Shown piece by piece: positions 32,646 to 42,109 of a stretch of DNA of 64,000 nucleotides. The position numbers and the translations under genes are program-made. The stretch is from UBA1413 sp964567485 (GTDB lineage Bacteria; Bacteroidota; Bacteroidia; Bacteroidales; Prolixibacteraceae). Positions within the stretch are counted from its first letter, which is position 1. Every line of letters begins with the position of its first letter. Where the stretch lies: assembly GCA_964567485.1 (NCBI GenBank), contig CAZMMX010000004.1, positions 1-64,000 on the forward strand. The letters are read 5' to 3'. The notes beneath the pieces were generated by a model, which saw only the letters and a program-made list of their open reading frames with translations, made no database searches and was not told the DNA's origin.

Positions 32646-33848
32646 ATGTTTGCCCGGAAATATTTCGAGAAATCTGCCGGGTTTACCCCGCGTATCGGGG
32701 AGCCTCACGACTCCGCCACTTCCCTGATTGTGGTGATTCCCTGTTTCAGGGAGCCAGACATCCTGCAAACCCTGGAATCCCTCTACCGGTGTGACACTCC
32801 CCATGGCCACGCCGAGGTGATCATCCTGGTCAACGAACCCGAGGATTCGCCTGCCGGAATATCGGCGTATAACCGCACCACCATGGCCTCCCTGCAATCC
32901 TGGGTGGCCGCCCATTCCCGGGGCCCTGCCACTTTCTTTCCCGTGGGCCCGGTATCCCTGCCCAGGAAATGGGCTGGCGTGGGGCTGGCACGAAAAGCAG
33001 GAATGGATGAAGCCCTCTGGCGTTTTCACCACGCCGGAAACCCCCGGGGAATCATTCTCTCCCTCGATGCCGACACCCTGGTAGAGCCCAACTATCTCAC
33101 CTCCGTGGAATCCCATTTCCGCGAAAACCCCACCCACGTGGGCGCGACCATCCGCTTCCTCCACCTCACCGAAGGCTTCTCTGAAAGACAGGTACAGGGC
33201 ATTCACCTCTATGAACAGTATATGGTTTACTATAAGAATGCCATGACCTGGAGCGGCTATCCCCATGCCCTCTACACCGTCGGATCGGCCTTTGCCGTTA
33301 CCGCAGAGGCTTACATGAAAAGGGGGGGCATGACGCGGCGTAAGGCCGGCGAAGATTTCTACTTCCTGCAAACGCTTACCCAGGTGGGTAAGGTGGGAGA
33401 AATTGAGACCACTACCCTGCACCCCTCGCCACGGGTCTCCCTCAGGGTTCCCTTTGGAACCGGTCCGGTGATGAAAAAATGGATGGAGGGCTCCGACGAA
33501 CTCCTTTATGCTTTCAGTATGGAGGCTTTCAGGGATCTCCGCAGGTTTTTCTCCCTAAGCCACCGCTTTTACGACATCGGCCGGGAAGAGGCGGAACAGC
33601 TGGTTTCCCTCCTTCCGGAACCCGTGGGCGCGTTTTTACGCCACGAGAACCTCATCGGTGAGTTTCTCCGGCTGTCTGACAACTGCAGCCGCCCCGAAAT
33701 TTTCCAGGAACGGTTCTACCATCTCTTCAATGCTTTCAGGATCCTGCGCTTTCTCAACTTCTCTCATCCCCGTTATTACGTAAAGACCTCCCTCGAAGAG
33801 TGTTGCCGGGAACTGGAGATCAGCCGGCAGGAGACTCCCGTTGTGTGA
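32646..33848 (+). CDS. Family 2 glycosyltransferase
   Basis: A 400-residue GT-A fold glycosyltransferase of family 2. The N-terminal nucleotide-binding strand reads SLIVVIPCFREPDILQTLES, and the DxD-type metal motif is LSLDADTLVEPNYL. Later motifs include GGMTRRKAGEDFYFLQ, resembling the acidic GED site that positions the acceptor. There is no long membrane helix, so it is probably cytoplasmic or peripherally attached. The donor and acceptor sugars cannot be read from sequence. It sits alone, 16 bases after a terminator, and is convergent with the oxidoreductase gene, so no pathway is suggested by context. Confidence 0.82.
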   Translation: MFARKYFEKSAGFTPRIGEPHDSATSLIVVIPCFREPDILQTLESLYRCDTPHGHAEVIILVNEPEDSPAGISAYNRTTMASLQSWVAAHSRGPATFFPVGPVSLPRKWAGVGLARKAGMDEALWRFHHAGNPRGIILSLDADTLVEPNYLTSVESHFRENPTHVGATIRFLHLTEGFSERQVQGIHLYEQYMVYYKNAMTWSGYPHALYTVGSAFAVTAEAYMKRGGMTRRKAGEDFYFLQTLTQVGKVGEIETTTLHPSPRVSLRVPFGTGPVMKKWMEGSDELLYAFSMEAFRDLRRFFSLSHRFYDIGREEAEQLVSLLPEPVGAFLRHENLIGEFLRLSDNCSRPEIFQERFYHLFNAFRILRFLNFSHPRYYVKTSLEECCRELEISRQETPVV

Positions 33849-33933
33849 CTTTCAAACGATGAAACAGCCAGGCCTTCCCCGGCGTAACAGATGAACTTTC
33901 ACTGTAGGAAAAGGCAGGGAAGAGTTCTCAGGA

Positions 33934-35430
33934 TCAGATCTGTTCCCAGCCGTCGCGGTAGGTGTGGCGTATCCACTCCCCGGCGCGTTCGGCGGCCGGC
34001 AGGGTGGCATAGGTGCGGTCGAATTTGGGATCTCCGTTCACGACTTCAAAGCGGTCACGGGTGAGCACTTTAATATTTTCGTCAAGGCCGATATTGGTAA
34101 ACCGCATGTTTTTCCCGTCCCAGAGCAGCTTTTTCCGGAGGCTTTGAAGGCGCACGGCAAGGACGCCCATGACCACCGTTTCATTAAAGGGCCCGGCATA
34201 GCCGAAGTGCGAGGAAGCTTCGAGGCGGGTTTCGCGGCTCTCCTTACAGGCCCTGATCCAGTCCTGTTCATGGCCGCCGGTCATAGCTCCCGGGATTCTG
34301 CGCAGCGAGGGCTCTGGCTGGTTGAAATGCTCCATCTCCCGGGTGGGCAGCAGCATGGGATTGCGGCCATAAGCCCCGCACATGATCTTGCCGCGGGTTC
34401 CGTGGAAGATACAACCGCCGTCCTCATCTCCCATCATCTCGCCGGGAAGGAGTTCATCGGGACGGGGAGGCAACAGTCCGCCGTCATACCAGTGAATGGT
34501 CACCTCCGGCATGGCCACCTTGGGGAGGTTGTCACGCCGGGGAAATTCATATTGCACAAACTGGGCGTTGGGAGGTGATTCGGTGTTGACAGATGTCGAA
34601 GAGCCCTGTACCGCCGAGGGATACTCCAGCTTCAGGGCCATGAAGACGGGGTCGAGGATATGGCAGGCCATGTCTCCCAAGGCACCGGTGCCGAAATCCC
34701 ACCACCCCCGCCAGTTCCAGGGGGTATAAATTTCGTTGTAGGGACGGTAAGGGGCCGTACCGATGAAAAGGTCCCAGTCGAGATTTCGCGGAGGCCGCTG
34801 TTCCCGGGAGGGCCTTTCAAGCCCCTGGGGCCATATCGGCCGGTTCGTCCAGGCATCGGCATGGGTCACCTCCCCGATGCTCCCCGCCCATATCCACTCA
34901 CATATCTTACGGATGCCCTCATCGGAATTTCCCTGGTTGCCCATCTGGGTGGCCACCCGATAGGTGCGGGCAGTCTCGGCAAGCACCCTGCTTTCAAATA
35001 CGGTATGGGCCAGGGGCTTCTGAAGGTACACATGGTACCCCTGCCGCATCGCCATGATCGCCGGCAGGGCATGCGAATGGTCAGGAGTGGCGATCACCAC
35101 GGCATCGATATCCTTCTGCTGGTCATACATCACCCGGTAATCCCTGTATTGTTTGGCCCGGCTCCACGCCTTGAAAGAACTCCTCCCGGCATAGTCCCAG
35201 TCCACATCACACAAAGCCACGATATTCTCGGTCTCCATGTTCTTCAGGTTCCGGTAGCCCATACCCCCTACCCCGATGGCCGCAATGTTCAGCTTTGACC
35301 CCGGAGGGGTATGCCCCAACCCCGCCACCACATGCGACGGAAGTATCGTAAACCCCGCAGCCGCTGCTGCCGTGGAGGCTATAAATGACCTGCGGGAAAC
35401 AGTCACTCCCCTCTTGTTATTTGTTTCCAT
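33934..35430 (-). CDS. Gfo/Idh/MocA family oxidoreductase with Tat-like signal
   Basis: A 498-residue NAD(P)-dependent oxidoreductase. The N-terminus has a twin-arginine type signal (SRRSFIASTAAAAAGF), implying folded export. The Rossmann domain (about 45-165) includes IAAIGVGGMGYRN and the family motif VVIATPDHSHALPA, followed by VYLQKPLAHTV, the conserved EKP-like catalytic Lys region. The C-terminal alpha/beta domain is long, as in the large secreted subgroup common in Bacteroidota and Planctomycetes. The substrate is unknown, most likely a sugar derivative. The ATG at 35430 starts just before the signal. It follows mfd on the same strand after 81 bases. Confidence 0.88.
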   Translation of the reverse strand: METNNKRGVTVSRRSFIASTAAAAAGFTILPSHVVAGLGHTPPGSKLNIAAIGVGGMGYRNLKNMETENIVALCDVDWDYAGRSSFKAWSRAKQYRDYRVMYDQQKDIDAVVIATPDHSHALPAIMAMRQGYHVYLQKPLAHTVFESRVLAETARTYRVATQMGNQGNSDEGIRKICEWIWAGSIGEVTHADAWTNRPIWPQGLERPSREQRPPRNLDWDLFIGTAPYRPYNEIYTPWNWRGWWDFGTGALGDMACHILDPVFMALKLEYPSAVQGSSTSVNTESPPNAQFVQYEFPRRDNLPKVAMPEVTIHWYDGGLLPPRPDELLPGEMMGDEDGGCIFHGTRGKIMCGAYGRNPMLLPTREMEHFNQPEPSLRRIPGAMTGGHEQDWIRACKESRETRLEASSHFGYAGPFNETVVMGVLAVRLQSLRKKLLWDGKNMRFTNIGLDENIKVLTRDRFEVVNGDPKFDRTYATLPAAERAGEWIRHTYRDGWEQI

Positions 35431-35511
35431 GGATGAATCGTTTCTTATTGAAGATATCTGGCGATGAAAATACGCAAATTTCGACAGCACACAAAAAGGA
35501 AGGTTTTAAAA

Positions 35512-38500
35512 TCAGCCGATCTCCAGAAGCAGGGCTACGGCCTCCCCGGTCGAGAGCACCCCGGAAAAAGTCAGGGTGAGCTTGCCCTCTTCCTTCATCC
35601 TGCACTTACGGGGGTTCGCCTGAACATACCTGAGTATTTTCCCAAAGACGTCTGACTGGTAATAGGAAGAGTCCTGGCTGACAGGAAAATAGCAAATCAT
35701 CTTCTCCCCCTTCAGGACTATCCTTTCCATGCCCAGGCGGAGGGCGTTCCACCGTAACCTGACGATATCGAGAAGGCCGGTACTTTCTGGGGGGATCTTT
35801 CCAAAGCGGTCGCGAAGGCTGTTTTCAAAACGTTGCAGCTGCCGCTCATTCTCCAGATTATCGAGTTCACGGTAAAGAAGCATCCTTTCCGCGGTCCCGG
35901 GAATATAGCTTTCATGGAACAACAGTTCCAGGTCGGTATCGATCTGGCAATCGCTCACATAAGAACGTGGCGATTGGCCTCCGCCACTCTCATCCCCTCG
36001 GAAGAGGTCGCTGAACTCTTCGGCTTTCAGTTCTGAAACGGCTTCGTTGAGGATGCGGTGGTAGGTTTCGAAACCGATATCGGCGATAAAGCCGCTTTGT
36101 TCACCCCCCAGGAGATTTCCGGCGCCTCTGATATCGAGGTCCTGCATGGAGAGGTTAAAGCCGCTGCCCAGGTCCGAGAACTCCTCGATGGCCTTGAGAC
36201 GGCGCCGTGATTCGGGGGTCAGCGATGCCAGCGGTGGGGTGATCAGATAACAGAAAGCCTTCTTATTGGAGCGCCCCACCCTGCCACGTAGCTGGTGAAG
36301 ATCACTGAGCCCGAAATTCTGGGCCTGGTTGATGATCATCGTGTTGGCATTGGGAATATCAAGCCCCGATTCGATGATGGTGGTGGCGATCAGCACATCA
36401 AACCGCTTGCTGATAAAATCGAGCATCACCTTTTCGAGATGGGGACCCTCCATCTGACCGTGGGCCACCACGGTTTTGACTTCCGGGACGATTCGTCTGA
36501 CCGCGTCTTCGACTTCGAGGATGTTCTGTACCCTGTTATGGATAAAAAAGACCTGGCCATTGCGCCCTACCTCGTAGAGGATGGCATCACGGATCAGCTC
36601 TTCATTGAAGCCGTGGACCTCGGTGAGGATGGGATAACGGTTGGGGGGAGGCGTTTGGATGATGCTCAGGTCACGGGCCCCCATCAGCGAAAACTGAAGG
36701 GTCCGCGGTATCGGCGTCGCCGTCAGACTCAGCGTGTCGAGGTTGACCTTCATCTGCTTGAGCTTCTCCTTGACCGACACTCCGAACTTCTGTTCCTCAT
36801 CGACAATGAGCAATCCCAGATCCTTGAATTTCACGTCATTACTCACCAGCCGGTGGGTGCCGATCAATATGTCGACTTTTCCCTCTTTCAGCTGCTTGAG
36901 GATCTCCCTGATCTCCCCCGAAGGGCGCATCCTGCTGATATATTCGACCCGTGCGGGGAAATCGGAGAGCCGGTCGGAAAAAGTCTTGAAATGCTGAAAC
37001 GCCAGGATGGTGGTGGGCACCAACACGGCCACCTGCTTGTTGTCGGCCACCGCCTTGAAGGCCGCCCTGACCGCCACCTCCGTCTTGCCAAACCCCACAT
37101 CCCCGCATACCAGACGGTCCATGGGCATCTGCTTTTCCATATCTTCCTTCACCGCCAGGGTCGCCTTTTCCTGGTCCGGGGTATCCTCATACAGAAATGA
37201 CGCTTCCAGCTCACTCTGCATATAGGAATCGGGGGAAAAGGCAAATCCCTTCTCCTCCCTCCTCCGGGCATACAGGGCGATCAGCTCACGGGCGATGTCC
37301 TTGACCTTTGACTTGGTCTTGTTCTTCAGATTCTGCCAGGCAGCACTCCCCAGCTTGTTGAGGGTGGGGGGTGTTCCCTCCTTCCCCTTATACCGTGATA
37401 TCCTGTGCAGTGAATGGATGCTCACCAGCAGGGAGTCGTTATCCTTATAAACAAGCCTGATGGCCTCCTGCACCTTGCCGTTGACCTCGGTCTTCACCAA
37501 ACCTGCGAACTTGCCGACCCCATGGTCGACATGCACCACATAGTCGCCGGGGTAGAGCTTGTTGAGCTCCTTGAGGGTGATGGCCTCGCGCTGCGGCCGG
37601 GTGCTCCTCAGCCGGTAACGGTGGTACCTCTCAAAAACCTGATGGTCGGTGTAACAGCATATCCTGAGGTCATGGTCAATAAAACCCTCATGAAGGACAA
37701 ACTTCACGGGTTCGAAGACCACCTTCTGACGGCTCTCCCGGAAGATATCCCTGAGCCTTTCGGCCTGTTTCTCCTGTGACGTGAGCAAAAGAATCCGGTA
37801 TCCCTTGTCGGTGAATTCCAGGAGGTTTTCCCCCAACAGGTTGAAATTGCGGCTGAACACCGGCTGTTTGGAGATACTGAATTCCAGGTGGCGCGATGGG
37901 GCAAAGAGCTCCCCGCCCCCGGTCTCCAGACAGGTGAAAGGGCGAAGTGCCTCTTTCAGGAGATTTCCCGGTAAGAGATCCCGGTGATCTACGGCAGGCT
38001 CCCCTTCAGCCCCCTCCCGGGTGTGGGCGACCATCTGGTCGAGTTGCCCGGTGACCAGACCACCGTTGATCAGCAACACCACCGTTCCTGCTGGCATAAA
38101 TTCCGGAAGGGAAATGCGCGCTCCCGTGCCCTGACTCCGCAACAGGTCGGGAATCAGCGTCACCCTGTCAAGGGTCTCCTTCGACACCTGGGTGGCCACA
38201 TCAAAACTGCGGAGCGATTCTACCTCATTGCCGAAGAAATCAAGACGGCAGGGATCTTCCGAAGCAAACGAAAAGATGTCCACGATGCTTCCCCTGACCG
38301 AAAACTGCCCGGGTTCCGACACAAAATCAACCCGCTCAAAGCCATATTCGTAGAGGAAGTCGTTGATAAACTCAATGGGGATGCGCTCCCCCTTCGAAAT
38401 CACCATGGTATTGCCCTTCAGGATCTCATGCGAAGGGACCTTCTCCACCACCCCCTCAGGGGAGGTGACCATCAGGTGGGGAGACCCCGCAGCGATCCGG

Positions 38501-38832
38501 CTCAAGGCTTCGGTACGGAGCATGATATTCTCCTGTTCGGGCTGGCCAAACTGCACCGAACGCTTGTAGGAGGAGGGAAAAAAGAGAGCCGGGGTTTCCA
38601 GTCCCAGACTTACCAGGTCATCGTAGAAATAGGCCGCATCTTCCCGTTCGGGAAGGATGATCAGGAAGGATTTCCCCGTTTCCCTGAAGAGCTGCGCCAC
38701 CAGAATGGAGAGCGCAGAGCCATAGATACCCTCCAGGTGAATCTTTTCACCCGGGGGAGCATCGGCAACTTCGGCCAGAGTGACCAGCGCCTGGTGCCCT
38801 TCGAATAACTTCAGAAAAGCGGGAGCTTCCAA
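35512..38832 (-). CDS. mfd: Transcription-repair coupling factor Mfd
   Basis: A protein of about 1106 residues that removes RNA polymerase stalled at DNA lesions and recruits UvrA. Visible parts are the UvrB-like N-terminal region (LIILPEREDAAYFYDDL onward), the RNA-polymerase interaction domain (YPGDYVVHVDHGVGKFAG), a superfamily 2 helicase with Walker A GDVGFGKTEVAVRAA, DEEQ motif LIVDEEQKFG and motif VI HQLRGRVGRSNKKAFCY, and a C-terminal UvrA-binding TRCF domain. No ATG precedes the conserved N-terminus except by reading into the neighbouring gene; the TTG at 38832 fits the expected length and follows a promoter element, so I use it. The exact start is uncertain. Confidence 0.95.
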   Translation of the reverse strand: MEAPAFLKLFEGHQALVTLAEVADAPPGEKIHLEGIYGSALSILVAQLFRETGKSFLIILPEREDAAYFYDDLVSLGLETPALFFPSSYKRSVQFGQPEQENIMLRTEALSRIAAGSPHLMVTSPEGVVEKVPSHEILKGNTMVISKGERIPIEFINDFLYEYGFERVDFVSEPGQFSVRGSIVDIFSFASEDPCRLDFFGNEVESLRSFDVATQVSKETLDRVTLIPDLLRSQGTGARISLPEFMPAGTVVLLINGGLVTGQLDQMVAHTREGAEGEPAVDHRDLLPGNLLKEALRPFTCLETGGGELFAPSRHLEFSISKQPVFSRNFNLLGENLLEFTDKGYRILLLTSQEKQAERLRDIFRESRQKVVFEPVKFVLHEGFIDHDLRICCYTDHQVFERYHRYRLRSTRPQREAITLKELNKLYPGDYVVHVDHGVGKFAGLVKTEVNGKVQEAIRLVYKDNDSLLVSIHSLHRISRYKGKEGTPPTLNKLGSAAWQNLKNKTKSKVKDIARELIALYARRREEKGFAFSPDSYMQSELEASFLYEDTPDQEKATLAVKEDMEKQMPMDRLVCGDVGFGKTEVAVRAAFKAVADNKQVAVLVPTTILAFQHFKTFSDRLSDFPARVEYISRMRPSGEIREILKQLKEGKVDILIGTHRLVSNDVKFKDLGLLIVDEEQKFGVSVKEKLKQMKVNLDTLSLTATPIPRTLQFSLMGARDLSIIQTPPPNRYPILTEVHGFNEELIRDAILYEVGRNGQVFFIHNRVQNILEVEDAVRRIVPEVKTVVAHGQMEGPHLEKVMLDFISKRFDVLIATTIIESGLDIPNANTMIINQAQNFGLSDLHQLRGRVGRSNKKAFCYLITPPLASLTPESRRRLKAIEEFSDLGSGFNLSMQDLDIRGAGNLLGGEQSGFIADIGFETYHRILNEAVSELKAEEFSDLFRGDESGGGQSPRSYVSDCQIDTDLELLFHESYIPGTAERMLLYRELDNLENERQLQRFENSLRDRFGKIPPESTGLLDIVRLRWNALRLGMERIVLKGEKMICYFPVSQDSSYYQSDVFGKILRYVQANPRKCRMKEEGKLTLTFSGVLSTGEAVALLLEIG

Positions 38833-38854
38833 AAAAATGGCTGCAAATAAGGTG

Positions 38855-38862
38855 CAAAGATA
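38855..38862 (-). promoter_or_regulatory. Candidate -7 promoter element for mfd
   Basis: On the minus strand this reads TATCTTTG, an exact TAnnTTTG match 22 bases before the proposed TTG start. It supports a start inside the interval 38832-38854, not upstream of it. Confidence 0.45.
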
Positions 38863-38887
38863 AAAAATGTTTTCAGCCGTGAATCCT

Positions 38888-39610
38888 TCAGCCTTTGGGG
38901 AGTCTCCCCCGCGATGGTTTTCTCTCCGGGGAAACGGAACGGGGATTGCCCCGGCCGGTGGACCAGGCTTCCAGGTCAAACCGGGGATTCAGTTTGTACA
39001 GGATGTTAATCTCCCCGAAAAAAGGCTCCAGAATGCCAATCACGATGAAGTCGGCCAGCAGCTGTTCCGCCTTGCGGAAGGGAAGGCACCCTTTACGAGC
39101 CAGGGCTGAAACGGTGATGAAGTCATATTTCCGGAGATAATCAAGGAGGAATTTCTGGGATTCGTCGAGGCGCACCAGCACCCCCGAAGGTTGCCTTTCA
39201 CGGTGCCACACGTCGATCAGGACCCTGGGGGCCAGGCGGTTTTCGTCACGGTGCCGCACCCAGGCTATCCATTTCCCGTTTTCATCTTTGGCAAAATGGG
39301 GTTTCTCAGAACTGGGGAGCACCACGACCTGCAATACCGTTTTCCCGCCGGCATGCCACTGCCGTGTGGTGAAAGCCACCGGAGGCCTGCTGTAAATCCG
39401 CGCCGCCGACTCCACCATGTAATACTCCTCATCGGACTGCACCCCCACGATATGACCATTGTCCTTGACCCCGATCAGCAAACTCCCCCCCTCACTGTTG
39501 GCAAAGGCCACCAGCGAACGGGCAATCTTCCGGGAATCACTGATGCAGAACTTGAAGTCCTGATGCTGGTGCTCCCCCTCCCCGATCATCTGCATAAGCG
39601 TCGTGCTCAT
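38888..39610 (-). CDS. AlbA_2 (Schlafen-type) putative DNA-binding protein
   Basis: A 240-residue protein with an N-terminal AlbA_2 domain (about residues 1-120), recognised by ESRKIA-like DSRKIARSLVAFANSEGGSL followed by LIGVKDNGHIVGV. These domains are found in putative transcriptional regulators and Schlafen-like proteins. Residues about 150-215 look like a winged helix (LLDYLRKYDFITVSALARKG), and the C-terminus is basic and disordered (ERKPSRGRLPKG), again fitting nucleic-acid contact. The ATG at 39610 is chosen; a GTG further upstream overlaps the U32 gene. It is 32 bases after that gene and 55 bases before mfd, probably in one operon with the former. Confidence 0.78.
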   Translation of the reverse strand: MSTTLMQMIGEGEHQHQDFKFCISDSRKIARSLVAFANSEGGSLLIGVKDNGHIVGVQSDEEYYMVESAARIYSRPPVAFTTRQWHAGGKTVLQVVVLPSSEKPHFAKDENGKWIAWVRHRDENRLAPRVLIDVWHRERQPSGVLVRLDESQKFLLDYLRKYDFITVSALARKGCLPFRKAEQLLADFIVIGILEPFFGEINILYKLNPRFDLEAWSTGRGNPRSVSPERKPSRGRLPKG

Positions 39611-39642
39611 CGTGTCATGTGCAAATAAACAGGTGTAACCAA

Positions 39643-41487
39643 TTATAAGTGGTAAAGGTTCATGACGCACTCCCTGCAGTCAAATTCAAGGCGGAATTTC
39701 CTGACGCCGTCGGAGAGAAAGAGGGGTTCTGTCCACTGCGGATCAACGGGGGCTCCTTCGCGCAAACAGTGGCCCAGCTGGTATTTCAGGCAGTGCTTCA
39801 TGGTCATCAGGCGGCGTCCCCGGTAATCACGGGAAATCTCCAGAGCCGGTTCCACCGCGTCAGCCCCGTGTTTTTTGTAAAACTGTTCCGCCAGGGCATT
39901 GGCCACGTTCTCCTCCCAGGGGATCTTACCGGGAAATAGGGAGAGTCCTGTCTCTCCCTTGCGGCGTACTTCCACGGGGTGCAACCGCACCCGTTCCAGA
40001 AGAAAAGCCTCCAGAAAGTCGCGGCGCAGGGCGTTGACCTGCCCCACCGGCAGGAAAAGGGAAAACTCCCCCGGAATCTCCACGGCCGTGACTTCAAAGG
40101 GGGTATCTCCTGCCTTGGCCATCTGTTCCCTGAAAAGAAGAGCGGCTTTTACGGGATCACGGGCCACCATCTTGTCCAACCGGAAATGGCGGGACAGGGA
40201 GATCCCCTGCTCATCGGCACCTTCCATCAGGAGACCCTCAGCGGTTTCCCGGAGGGTGATCTTCAGGTCAATCTTACGCACAGGCCTGCTGTTACGGAGA
40301 ATTTCCGAGAATTGATGGTCATAATTCCGGTAAAGTACGGTCCCCGGCGATAACCTGACCGGTTCGGCCCAGGTGATCATATTTCCCTCGGCCCTGTTGA
40401 TTTTGGCCCCGCTGAGGATGCCGCTGCTGTTGTAAAAGGTGATTCCGTCGTTGTTGCGGAGTTCCGTGGCAGCATCGACCCGGGCATGCCGGCCGTCACT
40501 GCTCAGGATCACGGCGACCCTCTCGCCTGCCGACTTGGGGGTGTCGAAACTGGTGATCCCCGGGTGGCGTCCCTGTAAGAAATAGTTGCTGGTGCCGCGC
40601 GAGAATGTCTTTGCCGGATCGGGTTCAAAACCGGGGGTGACCTTTCCCGCCGAGCTTTTCACGAAAGCCGGCGTTTCCCCGAGGAAAGCATCCAGTTTCT
40701 GACGGTACCACGCGGTGATGTTGCGCAGGTAGTTCTCGTCTTTCAGCCGCCCCTCTATCTTGAAGGAGGTGATGCCTGCTGCGGCGAGGGCAGGGAGGTG
40801 ATCCGACAGGTCGAGATCACGCAGCGAAAGGAGGTGTTTGCCGGCGACGATCACCTCATCGCGGGCATTCAGAAGGTCATAGGATTTCCGGCAGGGCTGG
40901 GCGCACACCCCCCTGTTTCCGCTCCTTTCACCCTGGGCCTGGCTCATGGCGCAACGGCCGCTCATGCTGACACACAGAGCCCCGTGGACAAAAGCCTCCA
41001 GCTCCACGGTGGTCTCCTTTCTGATCTCCCTGATCTGCTCCAGGGAGAGCTCCCTGGCCAGGATCACCCTGCTGAAACCCACCCTTTCGAGGAGTTTCAC
41101 CCGTGCAGGAGTGGCATTGTGGACCTGGGTGCTGGCATGCAAAGGTACCGGAGGAAGGTCCATCTCCAGGATGCCCATATCCTGGATGATCAGAGCGTCA
41201 ATGCCGGCATGGCAGAGGGCGGTGATCAGGGTGCGGGCCTCTTCCAGTTCTCTGTCGAAGAGAATGGTGTTGAAAGCGGCATACACACGGGCATGGTAAC
41301 GATGGGCATAGCGTGCCAAACTTTCGATGCCTTTCAGCGTGGCGCCGGCAGCGGCCCGGGCACTGAACCGGGGAGCCCCCACATAGACGGCATCGGCACC
41401 ACAGTCAATGGCCATCTTGCCCATCGCCTCATCGCGCGCCGGCGCCAGCAACTCCAGCTTCGTCACCCTATTCCCAGGTTCTGCCAT
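39643..41487 (-). CDS. Peptidase U32 family protein, possible RNA hydroxylation factor
   Basis: A 614-residue U32 family protein. The N-terminal barrel has ELLAPARDEAMGKMAIDCGADAV split around the standard LAPA and GADAVYVG motifs, and the family cysteine signature is GRCAMSQAQGERSGNRGVCAQPCRKSY in the middle (about 185-210). C-terminal domains (about 420-614) resemble those of the larger members, ending with CLKYQLGHC and FDCRECVM. E. coli relatives (RlhA, TrhP) hydroxylate cytidine or uridine in rRNA or tRNA, so an RNA-modification role is more likely than proteolysis. It is 6 bases after the GNAT gene, with AGGA upstream of its ATG. Confidence 0.88.
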   Translation of the reverse strand: MAEPGNRVTKLELLAPARDEAMGKMAIDCGADAVYVGAPRFSARAAAGATLKGIESLARYAHRYHARVYAAFNTILFDRELEEARTLITALCHAGIDALIIQDMGILEMDLPPVPLHASTQVHNATPARVKLLERVGFSRVILARELSLEQIREIRKETTVELEAFVHGALCVSMSGRCAMSQAQGERSGNRGVCAQPCRKSYDLLNARDEVIVAGKHLLSLRDLDLSDHLPALAAAGITSFKIEGRLKDENYLRNITAWYRQKLDAFLGETPAFVKSSAGKVTPGFEPDPAKTFSRGTSNYFLQGRHPGITSFDTPKSAGERVAVILSSDGRHARVDAATELRNNDGITFYNSSGILSGAKINRAEGNMITWAEPVRLSPGTVLYRNYDHQFSEILRNSRPVRKIDLKITLRETAEGLLMEGADEQGISLSRHFRLDKMVARDPVKAALLFREQMAKAGDTPFEVTAVEIPGEFSLFLPVGQVNALRRDFLEAFLLERVRLHPVEVRRKGETGLSLFPGKIPWEENVANALAEQFYKKHGADAVEPALEISRDYRGRRLMTMKHCLKYQLGHCLREGAPVDPQWTEPLFLSDGVRKFRLEFDCRECVMNLYHL

Positions 41488-41493
41488 CGCTTC

Positions 41494-41943
41494 CTATTTC
41501 ATCCATTCAAAGGTCAGATAGTGCTCGCTGGTCATCCCCATCCGATGGTATGCCTGATGGGCCGTGAAGTTCGATTTGTCGGCATACAGCCGTAACCCCC
41601 TAAGCCGGGGGTCGGCACTCACCATGGCACGGAGATAGGAATACATCTTTCGGTAAGCCCCCATACGGCGGTATTGCGGCAGGACAAACACCGACTGGAT
41701 CCAGAGCACCGTACCGTTGCGCCAGTCACTCCATTCATAGGTCGTCATCAGGGAGGCAATGACCTCCCCTTCCCTTTCGGCCACATAATACTTCCCCAAA
41801 CCGGGGTTTTCAAACACCGCAGCGACCCCCTGGTCCACTACCTCAGGATCCAACATCAGCTGCTCGGTTTCCAGGGCCATAGACAGCTGGAAGGCGGCGA
41901 TCTGTGGAGCATCCCCCACACCTGCTTCTCTTACCGTGATCAT
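41494..41943 (-). CDS. GNAT family N-acetyltransferase
   Basis: A 149-residue acetyltransferase of the GNAT fold. It shows the conserved motif A region WIQSVFVLPQYRRMGAYRKMY, although the acetyl-CoA pyrophosphate loop is RRMGAYRK rather than the usual R/QxxGxG/A, and motif B RLYADKSNFTAHQAYHRMGM. The substrate is unknown. The ATG at 41943 is preferred to an in-frame TTG nine bases upstream. It starts a tight series with the U32 gene (6-base gap) and may be co-transcribed with it. Confidence 0.85.
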   Translation of the reverse strand: MITVREAGVGDAPQIAAFQLSMALETEQLMLDPEVVDQGVAAVFENPGLGKYYVAEREGEVIASLMTTYEWSDWRNGTVLWIQSVFVLPQYRRMGAYRKMYSYLRAMVSADPRLRGLRLYADKSNFTAHQAYHRMGMTSEHYLTFEWMK

Positions 41944-42109
41944 ATTTCGCAATTCTTTAATGTTTCTCTGATGACATCACCCGGGGAACCCGGCACAAAG
42001 GAGCGGTGTTTTTCCTCCCCACAGCGCTGTCACAGCTCTGGCTCTGCGCTATTAGGACACCAGGACTGCACTATTGGACACTGTGAAGCGGGGCGCTCCC
42101 AACGTCCTG

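Noticed and set aside
37984..38808. Open frame of about 275 codons on the plus strand inside mfd
   Set aside because: It lies wholly within the conserved N-terminal part of mfd, has biased His/Arg-rich composition, and no family resemblance.
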